From Cylicocyclus nassatus (taxonomy: Eukaryota; Nematoda; Chromadorea; Rhabditida; Strongylidae): DNA of 64,000 nt. The notes below the pieces were generated by a model, which was given only the letters and a program-made list of their open reading frames with translations, searched no databases and had not been told where the DNA came from. Shown one piece after another: positions 43,360 through 56,033 of this stretch (positions within the stretch are counted from its first letter, which is position 1; every line of letters starts with the position of its first letter). The translations under genes were made by a program, and so were the position numbers. The DNA is taken from positions 75,471,600 through 75,535,599 of the forward strand of contig CATQJL010000223.1 of the NCBI GenBank assembly GCA_958299035.1, in the 5' to 3' direction.

Positions 43360-44112
43360 TATTAAGTCGTGTAGTAAGTTCTGTCCTAAAATTTCTTTTG
43401 AATTTTCCCCGATATTTGCATCGGTGTTTCGCAAAATGTCTATATGCATTCAAAAGCTCTAAGCCTGCTATCAGAATTTTTACTTCAGCTTCCTACATCA
43501 AAAAACTTGGAAAATTTTCCAGCATTGAATTTGGAAAATCAAGGAAGGAAAGAATCTATTTTCGACAACTACACCACGTCGCCCTCCCAATAAGTCGGAA
43601 TTAGTAAACAGCTCGAAAAATCGGCTGCGCATAAGGAACGAATACTATAGCTTCTGCAGCGCTTCAAAATTGTTGAAAAGTTTTTAAATTTACTTTTGTA
43701 AAACTTAGAAAAAGTCTTCTTTTTCATGTCTTTAGAACGTTGAAATCGTGCATCTGAAGGCGGTTTTGAAAAAAAATGACATAAAGAGTCGGTGGAAAGA
43801 AGGGAGCAAATAAAAAAGTGACATTACAAACATAAGAGTATAGTTCTTTTGTTTGTTATCAAGATTTTCGAATAAATTTTACCGATGGAAAACGGGAAAA
43901 TTTGGAGAGATGAAAGATGTTGAAAGTGGATTTTTCGCGTCTCCGGTTTTTTTAGAGCCAAATTTTTTTTACTTTCTGCTAAATTAGGGATGACTCATAT
44001 GAATCTGTAGAGCAAACTTAGTGCTTTCAAATGCATGCTTACGTTATTTTGGATAAAGTGTTAATATTGTTAAGAAAACCTGGGACAAAAAATGGGACAG
44101 AACTTAATATAC
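43360..44112. mobile_element. Possible TIR element with TTAAGT…AAGTTCTGTCC ends
   Basis: The left end attaagtcgtgtagtaagttc and the right end gggacagaacttaatat share aagttctgtcc in inverted orientation. Inner sequences gaattttccccgatatttgc and gatggaaaacgggaaaattt also pair weakly. It is probably a diverged mariner MITE. Confidence 0.45.
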
Positions 44113-44447
44113 CATAATAAAACTAGAAAGTGCAACTCGAATAAAGAATATCTGTATTTTCATTTCTTTACTAGCTAAAAACCTACGGTTATACTTACGA
44201 GGGATTTTCCTAATCACTCTACACTGACCGCGAGTGGCGACGTCTCGCATTGCTTTTGTCAATAGTCTTGGTTACACCCTTTTTTCTATCATACTTCCTT
44301 GTCCGATTTTTCCATTCTTCTCTATTTGCTCTCTACTGTTTACTTTCTCTTACGGTGGTGAATTTATCCAGTTCATTGTCTGTTTCTGCCCTCTTCGTGC
44401 TTTCGTAAGTCATACCTGGTCCATTTTCGGCTAATCAGTCAAAGATT

Positions 44448-44615
44448 ATGGTGGTCACTAGGTCTCTTCAGGCTTCCTCTCGCGCTTTTAGCAAAAACGA
44501 GGGTGACCGTGGCAGTTTAGACGATGTCTCGATGAGTGCCACGGAGGGACATGCTGCTGGTTTTGCTCAGTTGCCTGCCACATCTCATCGAAGCAATTAT
44601 AGCAAAAAAAAATAA
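44448..44615 (+). pseudogene. ORF1-like N-terminus of the CR1/Jockey-like element
   Basis: ATG 44448 opens 55 codons (MVVTRSLQASS … SATEGHAAGFAQLPATSHR) before TAA. Similar Ser-rich starts are common in ORF1 proteins of this class. Out-of-frame remnants continue to about 44800. Confidence 0.4.
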
Positions 44616-45954
44616 AGACGCCGTTGTAGCAAAAGTGATTTTAGCTTTGAAAGAAAGAATTTCACAGGTTGTGGAATCAAAGGGGTCGCAGCATAATTAT
44701 AACTGGTTTTTCAAAAGCTTCGCCTAACTTACCCCTTCTGGAGAGTAAAGCCGATTTGGAGCGCGGTGCGGCAAAGGTACTGGATTATACAGGTCGAATG
44801 CTGGCCAACTGAAATCATCACGATGGACCGATTGAGGTAAGATCGATCAAGGCTGATAAAACCGCGTTTCCCTTGCGCGCTTATTGGATGCATGCATAGT
44901 TAATGCTCATATAGACTTCGACATTCTGATTTGTCCAGTGTGAACGTGCGGCGCAGAATGACATCCTAGGAGCGGGTCTTGGATTGTGATCTTCGTCAAC
45001 AGGTACGCTCTCGTAATCAAGTTAAAGCTAATAAACAATGGGTAATTTTCAGAGGTGAACTATACGAACTAAACTACCCAGGAGGTCAGAGGAGGTAAAC
45101 TGAATACGTTAGATCAAAGTGCACCCAGATGTCTTCTTTTTAACTTAAATAGTTTTGTGAATAATCTTTATCTACTTCATGACTTCGTATGGTTTCGCTC
45201 TCCTGACATCGTCTTTATTACATAGACGTGGCTTAGCATGAAAGCTAGTCCTAAAGTTCTATCTGATCTACCATATTCGATATATCGCTGTGATTATCAA
45301 GCAGTGAAAGAGTGGCGTGTGCTGCCTAATCAAAGATAATTTGCTCGTTGAACTTGGTTTCGTAATTTCTGATCTCTGTGCTTCAATTTGTCGCCTGTTT
45401 CAAATCATTCTTTGCGAATCATTCCGGTTTATCGCCAGCCTTCCTCTACTGTGAAGTATGACGAAGAAGTGGCTGTCACTCCATGATTGTTCATCACCGT
45501 TGTGCACGATCATTGTTAGTTTCTGTAATGAATAATGTAATTTTGAGCCTGAAATTGCCTATGAGAAAAAATTTTTGTCGTCTTTGCTGCACTGTGCATC
45601 TTTCCAGATTTTTGCGAATACAACAAGAAATCATTCTGTTCTTGTTTTTATTTTTCAAGTGAAGAGATTGTTAACGAGTTGATATTCTCCCGCCTTTTGG
45701 TGGTTCAGATCACAGTGCCACTTCAATTCAAGTCTGTTTGGACGTTAGTGATGCAGTATTTTTCCCTTATTCTGACTTTGCAACTGCTGACTATACCGGC
45801 ATTCTTTTTTCCTCTTTTGATTGGATGCAAGTTTTAGATAGCTCTGTGTCCGTTGATGATCTCTATGGACGATTTTGTATTATCTAACGCAACTTCGCAG
45901 ACTTTGTACCCTTTCGGTTTGACAAACGTCAATCGCATGGCTATCCAAAGCATA

Positions 45955-46635
45955 CAGGGTGTCCCAAAAAGATGTGCACACTGTTTGATTGTAAATAATT
46001 CTCTTGTAGTGAAGTCTTTCGAGAAGCTTTAGGTACCATTTTGTAGAGCGAGGTTCAACTTAGATTTACAGTGTAGAGCAAATCGCCGGTCGTTCATTCT
46101 TACTGTAGGAGTACGGTAGAAACTTCAAACATATGGTGTCACTGTGAAAAAAGGGGCCGTTTCAAAAATTTTCAAATAAAATGTGGAAATTTGTGTAATA
46201 GGGTTTTTATGGACCCTGAGTTCAATACCCAACTCTTTACAAGGTTGAGAAGCTTTCTAAACGGTGTAACCGCACTTTTTAGGAACACTTAAAAAACGTC
46301 TGCTACTGCTTACCTCGCATAATTTTTTAATGAAGCATTAGGAAGAGTCGCGAACTTCACATTTAGAATCAGCAACTTTAGTTAGCCCAGTGTGAGAGTT
46401 TTCAGGTTGTTTTGGTTTCTTTTTGGAGCAAAATATGGCCTTTTATGGCTCAAAACCCTCTTCAAAGTTTCTACCGTAATCCTACAGTAAGAATGAGAGA
46501 TCGGCGATCCGCTCTGCACTGTAAATCTAAGTTGAACCTCGCTCTGCAAAATGGTACCTAAAGCTTCTCGAAACACTTCACCACAAAAGAGTTATTTACA
46601 ATCAAACAGTGTGCACATCTTTTTGGGACACCCTG
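45955..46635. mobile_element. Fold-back mariner MITE, CAGGGTGTCCC ends (681 bp)
   Basis: The ends are CAGGGTGTCCCAAAAAGATG and its complement, flanked by TA (45953-45954 and 46636-46637). The arms pair through gcacactgtttgattgtaaa and aggttcaacttagatttaca. It splits the CR1/Jockey-like element just upstream of the RT. Confidence 0.92.
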
Positions 46636-48064
46636 TATATGCAACCTGCTGCAGCAAAAGTTCCGCCTTTCCTCAATCTACCTGAACTGCTTGTTGATGA
46701 TCCATATAGAAAAGTATGCCTGCCTAGACATCAAGCGCCATATTAAGAAGTATCTGGCCAATAGGGAAAGACATTTTGCTGCTTGCTAAAAAAAACTCTA
46801 TGCTTACATTAGACCATGCAGCAAAGGACAACAAACTTCCGTCTCTTTTATATAATGAAACAAAATTTTCAAAAATGATAAAGAAAAAGCTGTTACTTTG
46901 GCAGAGTTCTTTGCTAGTTCTTTGCATTTTTTTCACATGGAGATGACATATTTGGGATTAATGTCAACGCAATTTCTCCATTCACGTCATATGCGCGTAA
47001 TCTTTTCAGCTGTAGTGATATTCAAATACATCCAGAACTTTCGCTTAAAGTACTGAAAGGCTAAGAGCAACAGTGTCTGTCACATACGATGGAATCTTTA
47101 AATATTCTGTAGAAGTTGTGCCCGTTCTCGATGCTTTTGACATGTATTTTCAATGCCTCACTATCAGCAAGGCAGGTTCCTCAGCTAATTGTAAGGAAAA
47201 ATACTTTGATAACTGCAAATCCAAAAAATCCCACTTGTAATATAGGCTGCTGCATGACGAAGGCGCAAAACCTTCGGGCGCAAACGCGGCTTTATTGGCC
47301 GCAGAGCGCATGAGGCGCAGAATTTACATCGTTGAGGATATGCGTGCGTCGCGTTTGCGCCCGCTCAACTAATACCGCTTCTGCGCCTTCGTCATGCAAT
47401 AGCCTTTGCTTAACCCCATTTTTATCCCATACGCATCACCCCTCCTTGTGGTAGGATTAGAGGTGCGATAGGTGGAGCCGGGCCCCCCAAAAGTGAAGGT
47501 GGTTCCAGCTACCACTGGCCGGCCAAAAGTGAAGGTGGTAGTGCCCGAACTCACCTCTCAAAAACGTTGACCGGGGGGGGAGGGGATAGAGAGGGGGAGC
47601 ATAGAACGGACTTTGGGTTTGGGTTTTTTGGTTTTTTTTTGGTTTGGGTTTTTTTCGGACTTTTGGGTATTGCTTTTTTTGCTGGAACTGAAGAAAAGGA
47701 AATTAAGCAAAACGAAGCAAAAGAAAGTACTGAGAGCATATTCTATGTAGTTTATTTCTAGGAAGTCGCCGTCGCCTACTGCGAGCACCTGGAGGCCATC
47801 ACCGACATGGACGCATATACGCCTCAGCACTTTTTACGATAGAGCAAAGCTTCATGATGACTTCGGATAACTGAAGAGCTCTAACCCAACGTTTTTCTTT
47901 AGAGCCAATAACTGTGACCCAACGGCCCTCTTTAGGGCCACGAATACAATGAGTACAACTGCATAAATATTCTAAATAAAGGTGTTAATGAAATAGTGTA
48001 TTTGTGAGCGATGACTTTGTGTGTTTCATCAAGTACATTTTATTATGACGTACTGCGAAGAAAG

Positions 48065-49243
48065 TAGGTCGATCCAGGCAATAACCGCCGAGAACCAGAA
48101 CGAATGCTAAAATAATGAATCGTGAAAAATCATTCCACTGTTACAAACCTGCTGGCTGAAGACCTCCGCAGTTGCAACTTCATAGGTTTTGAAGGGTAAG
48201 CGTGTTCTACCAGACAGTGAAAGAAACAGTTTGATTTGAGGAGTCGCCGCCGAGAACGAGAATTTTGAAAAGCATTAAAAATCTTCTCAATTTTAGGTTG
48301 CTTAATGACAACTAACATTTAAACTCTTATAAATCCAGACTTTGAAGGTGTGTAATGTTGCGACTTTATAGGTTATCTAGGGTGTGGTTTGCCCTATCAG
48401 AATATGTCTTAGCTGTACCGAATCACTGAAACGTCGCCGAGATACAGGCTCTTGAAAAAGCAAGTAAAAAACCGTTATTCAGCTCATAACTTCTCAGAAT
48501 TGCATAATTCATGTTGCGACTTCATAGATTAGATTCTCCTCTTGAAGAGCTTTCAGATGATATGTACTATGTGGGGGATTCAATGTTTCTTGCGGCTCTA
48601 ACCCGGGGTGGAGTACCTCTCCTCACTAATTCTTCACTGGCGGCCTCCCGCCAATACATTGAAATGGGCGGGGTGGAAAATTAGTGAAGAGAAGTACTCC
48701 ACCCCGGGTTAGAGCCGCAAGAAACATTGAATCCCCCATATATTATATATCATTTGAAAGCTCTTGAAGAGGAGAATCCAACCTATGAAGTCGCAACATG
48801 AATTATGCAATTCTGAAGTTATGAGCTGGAAAATGGTTTTTTACCTGCTTTTTTAAGAGCCTGGATCTCGGCGATGTTTGAATGGATCGGTGCAGCTAAG
48901 ACATATGATAGGGCAAACCTCACCCTACAAAACCTATGAAGTCGCAACATCACACACCTTCAAAGTCCGGATTCATAAGAGTTTAAATGTCAGTTGTCAT
49001 TAAGCAACCTAAAATTGAGGGGATTTTCAATGTTTTCCAAAATTCTCGTTCTCGGCGGCCACCTCAAATCAAACTGTTTCTTTCACTATCTGGTAGAACA
49101 ACGCTTACCCTTCAAAATGAAGTTACAACTGCGGAGGTTTTCAGCCAGCAGATTTGTAACAGTGGAATGATTTTTCACGATTTTTCATTATTTTATCATT
49201 CAAAAATCTGGTTCTCGGCGGTCACTGCCTGGATCGACCTACT
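48065..49243. repeat. Core palindrome, copy 2 (arms about 560 bp)
   Basis: It begins gtaggtcgatccaggcaata and ends with the complement. The arms match 32072-33264 nearly base for base. The centre contains the 24-bp-scale pairing of aattctTcactggcgg with ggtggaaaattag. Confidence 0.85.
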
Positions 49244-49862
49244 TTCTTCGCTGTACCATTATAACAAAATTTAATCAATAAAATACGTACAGTTCCGCTG
49301 AGTTTTACTCCCAAATACACTATTTGATAAGCACGTTTACTTTAGATAATTATGACGCTGTATGCATAAAAATATGATTTCAATGATCCCTTTTGCATTT
49401 GTTTTGCTTGTTTTCCGCTCACTAACGGCAATGACCTAGAAGGATAGACCTAATGCTCCCCCCCCCTCCCGGTCGACGTTTTTGGGAGGTGAGTGTCCGG
49501 CACTACCACCTTCACTTTTGGCCGGCCAGTGGTAGCTGGGACCACCTTAACTTTTGGTGAGTCCGCTCCCCCCATCGCACCTCTTATCTCTAGTCGTTTT
49601 AACCAAAGAGGGCTTCCCCCCTCAGAATCGCTATAGTAAAAGCTTTCAATTTTTCTTTTCTTTTAATTCTTCTAAGTTTGAAGATCAAAATTGACGCATG
49701 TGTTATAATTTCACCTAATTCATATTTGACATTCAACTAGAGATAAGAGGTGCGATGAAGGGAGCCGGGCCCATTAAAAGTGAAGGTGGTCCCAGCTACC
49801 ACTGGCCGGCCAAAAGTGAAGGTGGTAGTGCCGGACACTCACCTCCTAAAAACGTCGGCCGG

Positions 49863-49879
49863 GGGGGGGGGGGGGGGAG
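49863..49879. repeat. Poly-G run
   Basis: A run of about 17 G bases lies just inside the third hAT-type copy. Shorter runs occupy the same place in copy 2 (47573), and C runs lie on the mirrored sides (33787 and 49459). The length probably varies between alleles. Confidence 0.8.
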
Positions 49880-51500
49880 CATTAACGTCTATCCTGCTAG
49901 GTCATTGCCGTTAGTGAGCGGAAAATAAGCAAAACAAATGCGAAAGGGATCATTGAAAGCATATTTTTATGTATACAGCGTCATAATTATCTAAAGTAAA
50001 CGTGCTTATCAAATAGTGTATTTGGAATTGAAACTCAGCGGAACTGTACGTATTTTATTAATTAAATTCTGTTATAATGTACAGCGAAGAAAGTAGGTCG
50101 ATCCAGCAGTAACCGCCGAGAACCAGAATTTCGAACGATAAAATAATGAAAAATCGTAAAAAGTCATTCCACCGTTGCAATCTGCTGGCTGAAGACCTCC
50201 GCAGTTGCGACTTCATAGGTTTTAAAGGGTAAGTGTTGTTCTACCAAACAGTGAAAGAATCAGTTTGATTTGAGGAGTGGCCGCCGAGAACGAGAATTTT
50301 GAAGAACCTTGAAAATCTTCTCAATTTTAGGTTGCTTAATGACAACTGACATTTAAACTCTTATAAATCCGGAATTTGAAGGTGTGTGATGTTACGACTT
50401 TATAGGTTTTGTAGGGTGAGGTTTGCCCTATCAGAATATGTCTTAGCTGTACCAATACACTGAATCATCGCCGAGATCCAGGCTCTTAAAAAGCAGTAAT
50501 AAACCGTTTTTCAGCTCATAACTTCTTCAGAATTGCATAACTCATGTTGCGACTTCATAGGCTGGATTCTCCTCATTTCAAATGATATATATTATGTGGG
50601 GTATTCACGCCTCCCACGGCATATGCCCGGGGGTGGAGTACCTCTCTTCACTAATTCTCCACTGGCGGCCTCCCGCCAATACAATGAAATGGGCGGGGTG
50701 GAGAATTAGTGAAGAGGAGTACTCCACCCCGGGTTAGAGCCGCAAGAAGCATTGAATCCCCCATATATTATATATCATTTGAAAGCTCTTGAAGAGGAGA
50801 ATCCAACCTATGAAGTCGCAACATGAATTATGCAATTCTGAAGTTATGAGCTGGAAAATGGTTTTTTACCTGCTTTTTTAAGAGCCTGGATCTCGGCGAT
50901 GTTTGAATGGATCGGTGCAGCTAAGACATATGATAGGGCAAACCTCACCCTACAAAACCTATGAAGTCGCAACATCACACACCTTCAAAGTCCGGATTCA
51001 TAAGAGTATGCTGTTCTTGATCGCCAGGACGCAATGAGAGATTTAGGAGTCATAACTGACAATTCACTCGAGTTTTCCAGCCATTACGACTCAGTTACCA
51101 GTGAATTATTGGTATCGTTGTTCATGCTCCTGAGAAACGTGCACAGCAACAATCCTGCTAGATTGGTGCGACTGTAAAGAACGATTGTATGTTTTACCTC
51201 ACCTTGCTTACCCTTCATCCGTTTGGAATCTGTTCCTTGCGATTAAATTTGAGAGAGTACAAGAAGTATATACTCGAATAGTCTTTTACAAATGTTTTTC
51301 TAGTACCGGATTCCCATATTTACCGTCATTTTGTGAAAGACTTGTCACTTTGAAACTGCGTAGTCTAAGCTATAGGCGCGTTGTATACGGTTCAATTCTT
51401 TGTTTCCCAATCTTGCATCCGAAAGCTAGATCAAAAGCGAGTAAGTACTGGATCGTGGCAAACGTACAGGTGGGTTCAAGCTACATTATCGTAAATTAGG

Positions 51501-54170
51501 TAAAAAAATGTTTTTGGCAACTTTCAGTTCACTTCTTTGTCGCACTTCAAAATAGCTGAGTTCCTTACTAAAAGATTATTTGCAGTGAGAATACTTTTGT
51601 TTTCCGTAGAAAATTGTTTCCATAGATGTTACGAACGTTGCATATCCCCTATGTTTGAAGTCCAATCTTGGTCTTCGTAGTCTTTCGAGTGCACGTCTAC
51701 ACTCCCCGCTTCTTGTCAGATCGAGTATAAATTAATCAGTCTCTGCCTCTTGCATTAGTGTTACTAAGCATGATTACTCTTTCACTAACCTTACCAACCC
51801 GTCGTGCCAACACGGTGTTTCTTTTTACAGTTCCAAGTCACATTGAGGTGTAGCCGCAGGTCTTAGATCGTTTTTTTAAGTATTCATCTATGTTAGTTGA
51901 AACAGTCTTGCTTCCTCTAAGATAAAGCTTTATCGGGGACAAGTCTGCTAGCTCTACCGGGGGCTTGCTGATACGCAAAAGCAGTACCAGATTCTTCCTT
52001 CTAGATTATTTCCTACAGTTTCACACCCTTCTGCGAAGTACGTGTGCACGCCTTAAGGTGTAGGGCTCTTCAGCTTGTTTATACCTCTGCTCCTATCTTA
52101 TGTAGCTAGCTCAAGTGAACTGGTTGTTTTCATGTTTGTTTTAAATTCCTTGTTTTTTGGTTGGGTGCACCATGAGTGTATTAAAAACAAAATAAATTTT
52201 ATGCTTTCATAGCGGCAAACTGTGTGCAAGAGACGTTCTGTCACATTCCAAAAATCAATTTGGAGAATGCTCTTTTGTATGCAAATGCATTCTTTGCGGG
52301 CATCTGATTACATTGAAGAGTCTCAATGCATACTGCCTTCCTTATTTGCTCCAACGAGTATATTCAAATGTTGGTTAAAGAGATGTAGATCTGCTCTTGT
52401 TTGAAACTAAAATATCTTTCGACACTGATTAACAACAACATCTTTAAAGTTTCCTAGCGTCTCCACTCTCTTTATATTGCCTTGAAAGAGTAGTTTTGAA
52501 GTACACATATATTCCTCAGGGACTCCAGGCGGACAGCAGCAAGTCCGCAACTTTATAGCATTCAAGAGCTGGAGTATTATAAAGGTGGGAGCGTGCACGC
52601 TAACAACTGCGTATCCTTTGCGCGAGGGAACTCAGTCACATGTACGACTTGCAAGAGAAACAGTAAATTACTAGATTTTTCTTCAATGGCCTTTGTCCTC
52701 TTATATTTTCAAAATCCCAAAAAATTTGAGTTGAGCTTCCCGTCAATATTGATCCAACTCTTGGGAAAGGAACTCACTCATCAGTTTTGTGTTTGTTCAT
52801 TACTGGAGAGGCCCATTTAACTTTTTCTGGGCGAAATGCTGAAAATCAGTAAGAGTTCAACTTGAAAACGCCAGGAGCAGCCCTATCACCGCTTCAAATA
52901 TTCGATGTTGTCGTAGATTATTCATATAATCTGCAACTGTTATGACTACGATTTGTCGTGTCTGTTACATTCCATAATTATTAGCTTGTCATTGATAAAA
53001 GTTATTGCTCACTGATCGAGCCGCCAAGTCACTCCTTCGCCCTGCTTGATGATACTTGGCGCGCCTATTTTCATCACATTGTTTGAAGTGAGCATTCAAA
53101 CCATCACAAATAAAACAGTGACATGAAATTACACACTCAGTGTTGGTTCGATATAATAACGCCTCGTCTGCTGCTGTCCGCATGTTGATAGTCAGCGGCT
53201 ACTCCGCCACCATCCAAAAATAAGTGTACATGCAGTAGTACCAGCTGATGCATTCAAAGATGTATTCTCTGCGCCCAAAACGTGCGAGAATGGTGATGAA
53301 AGAATAAAGCCGCCTCCGCTTTCATGACTATTTCCGGCCAACTGGACGGGTACATTATATTGACGGCGTGACTACCAACTACTATCGTGACACTGATGAC
53401 GCCCGCTTATATTTTATTGTGACGACTAACGGCCAGAGTATGAGCGGGAGATCTTGTGATATGCTGCCGATTAAATGGCATCTTCATTTGCCGCACTTAT
53501 AGTACTTTCAGAGTTTTGCCGAACATTTGTACGGTAGTGCCTAAAAAACAGCTCGCACAGACTGAATCTTTTAGTCAGAATTTAATCGAAAATGTTTATA
53601 ATTCAAGAGATCTGACTGTTAACATGGTGTCGTTACATTGATGACAACATAGGTGACAACAGAGGTGCTATGCTTGCGAATGCCGAAATAGATTCCGTGC
53701 GCGTATAAATCATAAAGTGCACGTTAACTATGCGCGCAAATTTTTTATACTTCCAATATTTTTTATAGACGACGCAAAACACTGCATTAACTTAGAATTC
53801 GCTAGGCTACGAAATCTAAGAGAAACCGACAACACAACGCTAATAAATTGAAAAGACCCTACCAAAAGTAATTTCCTTTTTTCAACAAGCGTAACATCCC
53901 ACAGAATGAGCTCCTTGAAAGCTTTCAGGCGCATTTTCCAGCTTTTGTCTTCTCTCAAAAAAGTTTCATCATTCCAGTCTACCCAGCAGTTCTTAATGAC
54001 TAAAGGCTCCACCCGAGGGGATTGAGTAACGTATGAATAGAGTTATCCTACAGATTACTAAACAATATTTTTCTTTCTCGAAGCTTGCTTCTTGAAATTT
54101 TTGGAATCAGTTCTTGATGCGACCAGTCCATGGTCAACTCAAAAATCATGAGGCAACACCGGCAAGCAAC
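51501..54170. other. No gene seen (2.7 kb)
   Basis: The 3' region of the non-LTR element may extend to about 52200. Beyond that the sequence is unassigned. A region with many short GC-richer words lies at 53200-53460 (gacggcgtgactaccaacta). Frames here are short and lack motifs. Confidence 0.3.
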
Positions 54171-54530
54171 GTGGGTGTCATTTAATGCAGCATTTTTCTT
54201 TTTTCAGTACGCTTTTTTCGTTTTCGATTGATAAAGTCTTTGCGTTTATCGTAACTTATGTATATGAACTCGCCTCAGACATTACACGAAAAATTCGAAA
54301 ATTGATACTTCGATTCCCCAGACGCTCACTAATCATAGTGCCGAATCATTCATTACCCGTTCTTGGAAGAAGACTGATGATTGATGCATTTGCGCTGCCT
54401 AGGACAGGCCTTCTAAAATTCAATGCTTAAGGGAAAATTTTAAAAAAATTGTGAGAGCAATTCAACAGAGAACAAAACATCTTTCTCCGTTACTTGACTT
54501 TCAATCAAACTGGAGTGTTCATTGTTATCC

Positions 54531-54787
54531 TGTAGGCGACCGAAAGAGCTTTTGTCGAAGTTGAGTCGGCGTGGACGCTGGGCTTCGATCACATTACGAA
54601 TCAAGCGTATGAGTTGGATAAGGAATTTGATCGCGTAACCTTTCGATGAAAGTGAATGAATGGCGCTTTCAGGTTTCTTAGAACGGCGTTTTCCTCCGAA
54701 ACGTAAGGCTCAACGAAGAGTTTTGATAAAAACCTATTGTGACATAGAGAAACCTAAACAATATATCATCATGCCAAGGTTTACAGG
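54531..54787 (+). CDS. Two candidate short exons, unrecognised
   Basis: After the acceptor-like gttatcctgtag at 54524-54535, an open frame encodes ATERAFVEVESAWTLGFDHI then TNQAYELDKEFDR, with gtaacc after it. After ggcgctttcag, a second frame encodes GFLERRFPPKRKAQRRVLIK and CDIEKPKQYIIMPRFT, and is followed by the good donor ggtaagtgg at 54785. The composition looks coding, but the splice phases between the two do not join simply. No family is recognised, and chance cannot be excluded. Confidence 0.2.
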
Positions 54788-55346
54788 TAAGTGGCTCGGC
54801 AAAACTCAACCTAGTCAAATTTGCGCTTACCTGAGACTTTTCAATGCGCTGATCCCGAAAATCCAATTTGAAAGCTTGAAAACGGCGAAAATAAGCGTTT
54901 TTCAATGCCCTTCCCTTTGAAATTTGACGAGTGGAGCCAGGCCGATGACGCTACATCGTTGCAGGGCCCAATGGTTATAGCGTTGAGGTGGGCAGCCTTT
55001 AATGTGAAAGAAACTGCCAACTCGTCCAGATGCGTGTAAGATTGGCCAGCGCGTGTAAGTTTGAAAGCGATTTTCTCGGCAGGGAAAGCATGCTGTGCAA
55101 CAGGAATTGCACTGTTTTCATACTTGAGCGATATGAAACCTACCGCGTTAAAATCCCGAGTTGTTGGATTTTGCCGATCCATTGCCTTTGAAGTAAGGGG
55201 AAATTATGAAGTATATCGAAATGAACCTTGTCATAGTAAGAAGGTATAAGGGCAAGGAAGCCGTTATTAAAGCCTAGTTCTAATGCGCTTTCAGGAAATT
55301 AATAGGTTGCCACAAAAATTTTTCTATCAGGCAAAGGTGGTCTTAA

Positions 55347-55800
55347 AGGCAGTGTCCGGGCAAAAACTCGATTTTGAGATTTTGCGCTTACCCGGGCCTA
55401 TTCGCTATGCTGAATCCGAAAATCCACATTGGAGAGCGCGAAAACGACGAAAAACGGCTCTAACTCTGGAAGGAAATCAGCAAGTGGGCGGGGCCCTCCC
55501 CACTGTGAATTCACGCTCCCAGCTTCGGGGGCGTCTTTTTGATTCCGGTTTCAAGTCATTCGTTTGCACTTGGTCGGTAGTGATGTCAGGGCGGTTAACG
55601 GATTCGAGAAAATTGCTCTGGAAACTGGAAGCGTGAATTCACAGTGGGGAAGACCCCGCCCACTTGCTGATTTCCCTCCAGTGTTAGAGCCGTTTTTCGT
55701 CGTTTTCGCGCTCTTCAATGTGGATTTTCGGATTCAGCATAGCGAATAGGCCCGGGTAAGCATAAAATCTCAAAATCGAGTTTTTGCCTGGACACTGCCT
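55347..55800. mobile_element. TIR element AGGCAGTGTCC, TTAA-flanked (454 bp)
   Basis: AGGCAGTGTCCGGGCAAAAA and its complement form the ends of arms that pair almost perfectly for about 200 bp. TTAA occurs at 55343-55346 and 55801-55804. It has the same family as 15611-16056. It is non-coding; the 117-codon frame crossing its left edge is incidental. Confidence 0.9.
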
Positions 55801-56033
55801 TTAACCGTTGCTCTGGATTTCATGAAGTTAGAAGCTTAAGCCCTTCATCGAATTCATTACGTCGTCCGCTTTCGAGCAACTGAACATGCATGCCAGTAAG
55901 AACATTTTCCCTACCCTCGCCAGGTATTTGTAGCATCTTTCTCCCTGCAGCCTGCATATTTTCTAGAAGCGGAAGGCGAGACAAATTTAAAGAGTGGCTG
56001 AAGATTTTCTTAGCACTGTAGTAGTAGTATCTT

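Larger units (their letters stand above)
47245..51006. repeat. Composite block: two palindromic hAT-type elements in mirror arrangement
   Basis: Copy 2 (about 47458-49584) has palindromic core 48065-49243. Copy 3 (49745-51006) has core 50091-51006, whose distal right arm is missing. The two are mirror images around a 150-bp centre (about 49593-49735), with atctctag and ctagagat adjoining the inner ends. Sequence similarity to copy 1 (31906-33918) is high throughout. Copy 3 stops abruptly at cattcataagagt, exactly where the RT sequence resumes. Confidence 0.75.
44200..51500 (+). mobile_element. CR1/Jockey-like non-LTR retrotransposon, plus strand, interrupted
   Basis: A 5' region (about 44220-44447) precedes an ORF1-like start MVVTRSLQASSRAFSKNEGD at 44448. 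Endonuclease C-terminus GSDHSATSIQV lies at 45702-45734, followed by FFPYSDFATADYTGI. After the MITE at 45955-46635 come CLDIKRHIKKYLANRERHF, KLYAYIRPCSKG and LAEFFAS, then the start of the RT (FNASLSARQVPQ, about 47140). A 3.8-kb block of palindromic elements follows. The RT C-terminus resumes at about 51007 (VLDRQDAMRDLGVITDNSLE … RSLSYRRVVYG). RT motifs 1-7 are missing between the two parts, and many frameshifts and stops are present. Confidence 0.75.
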
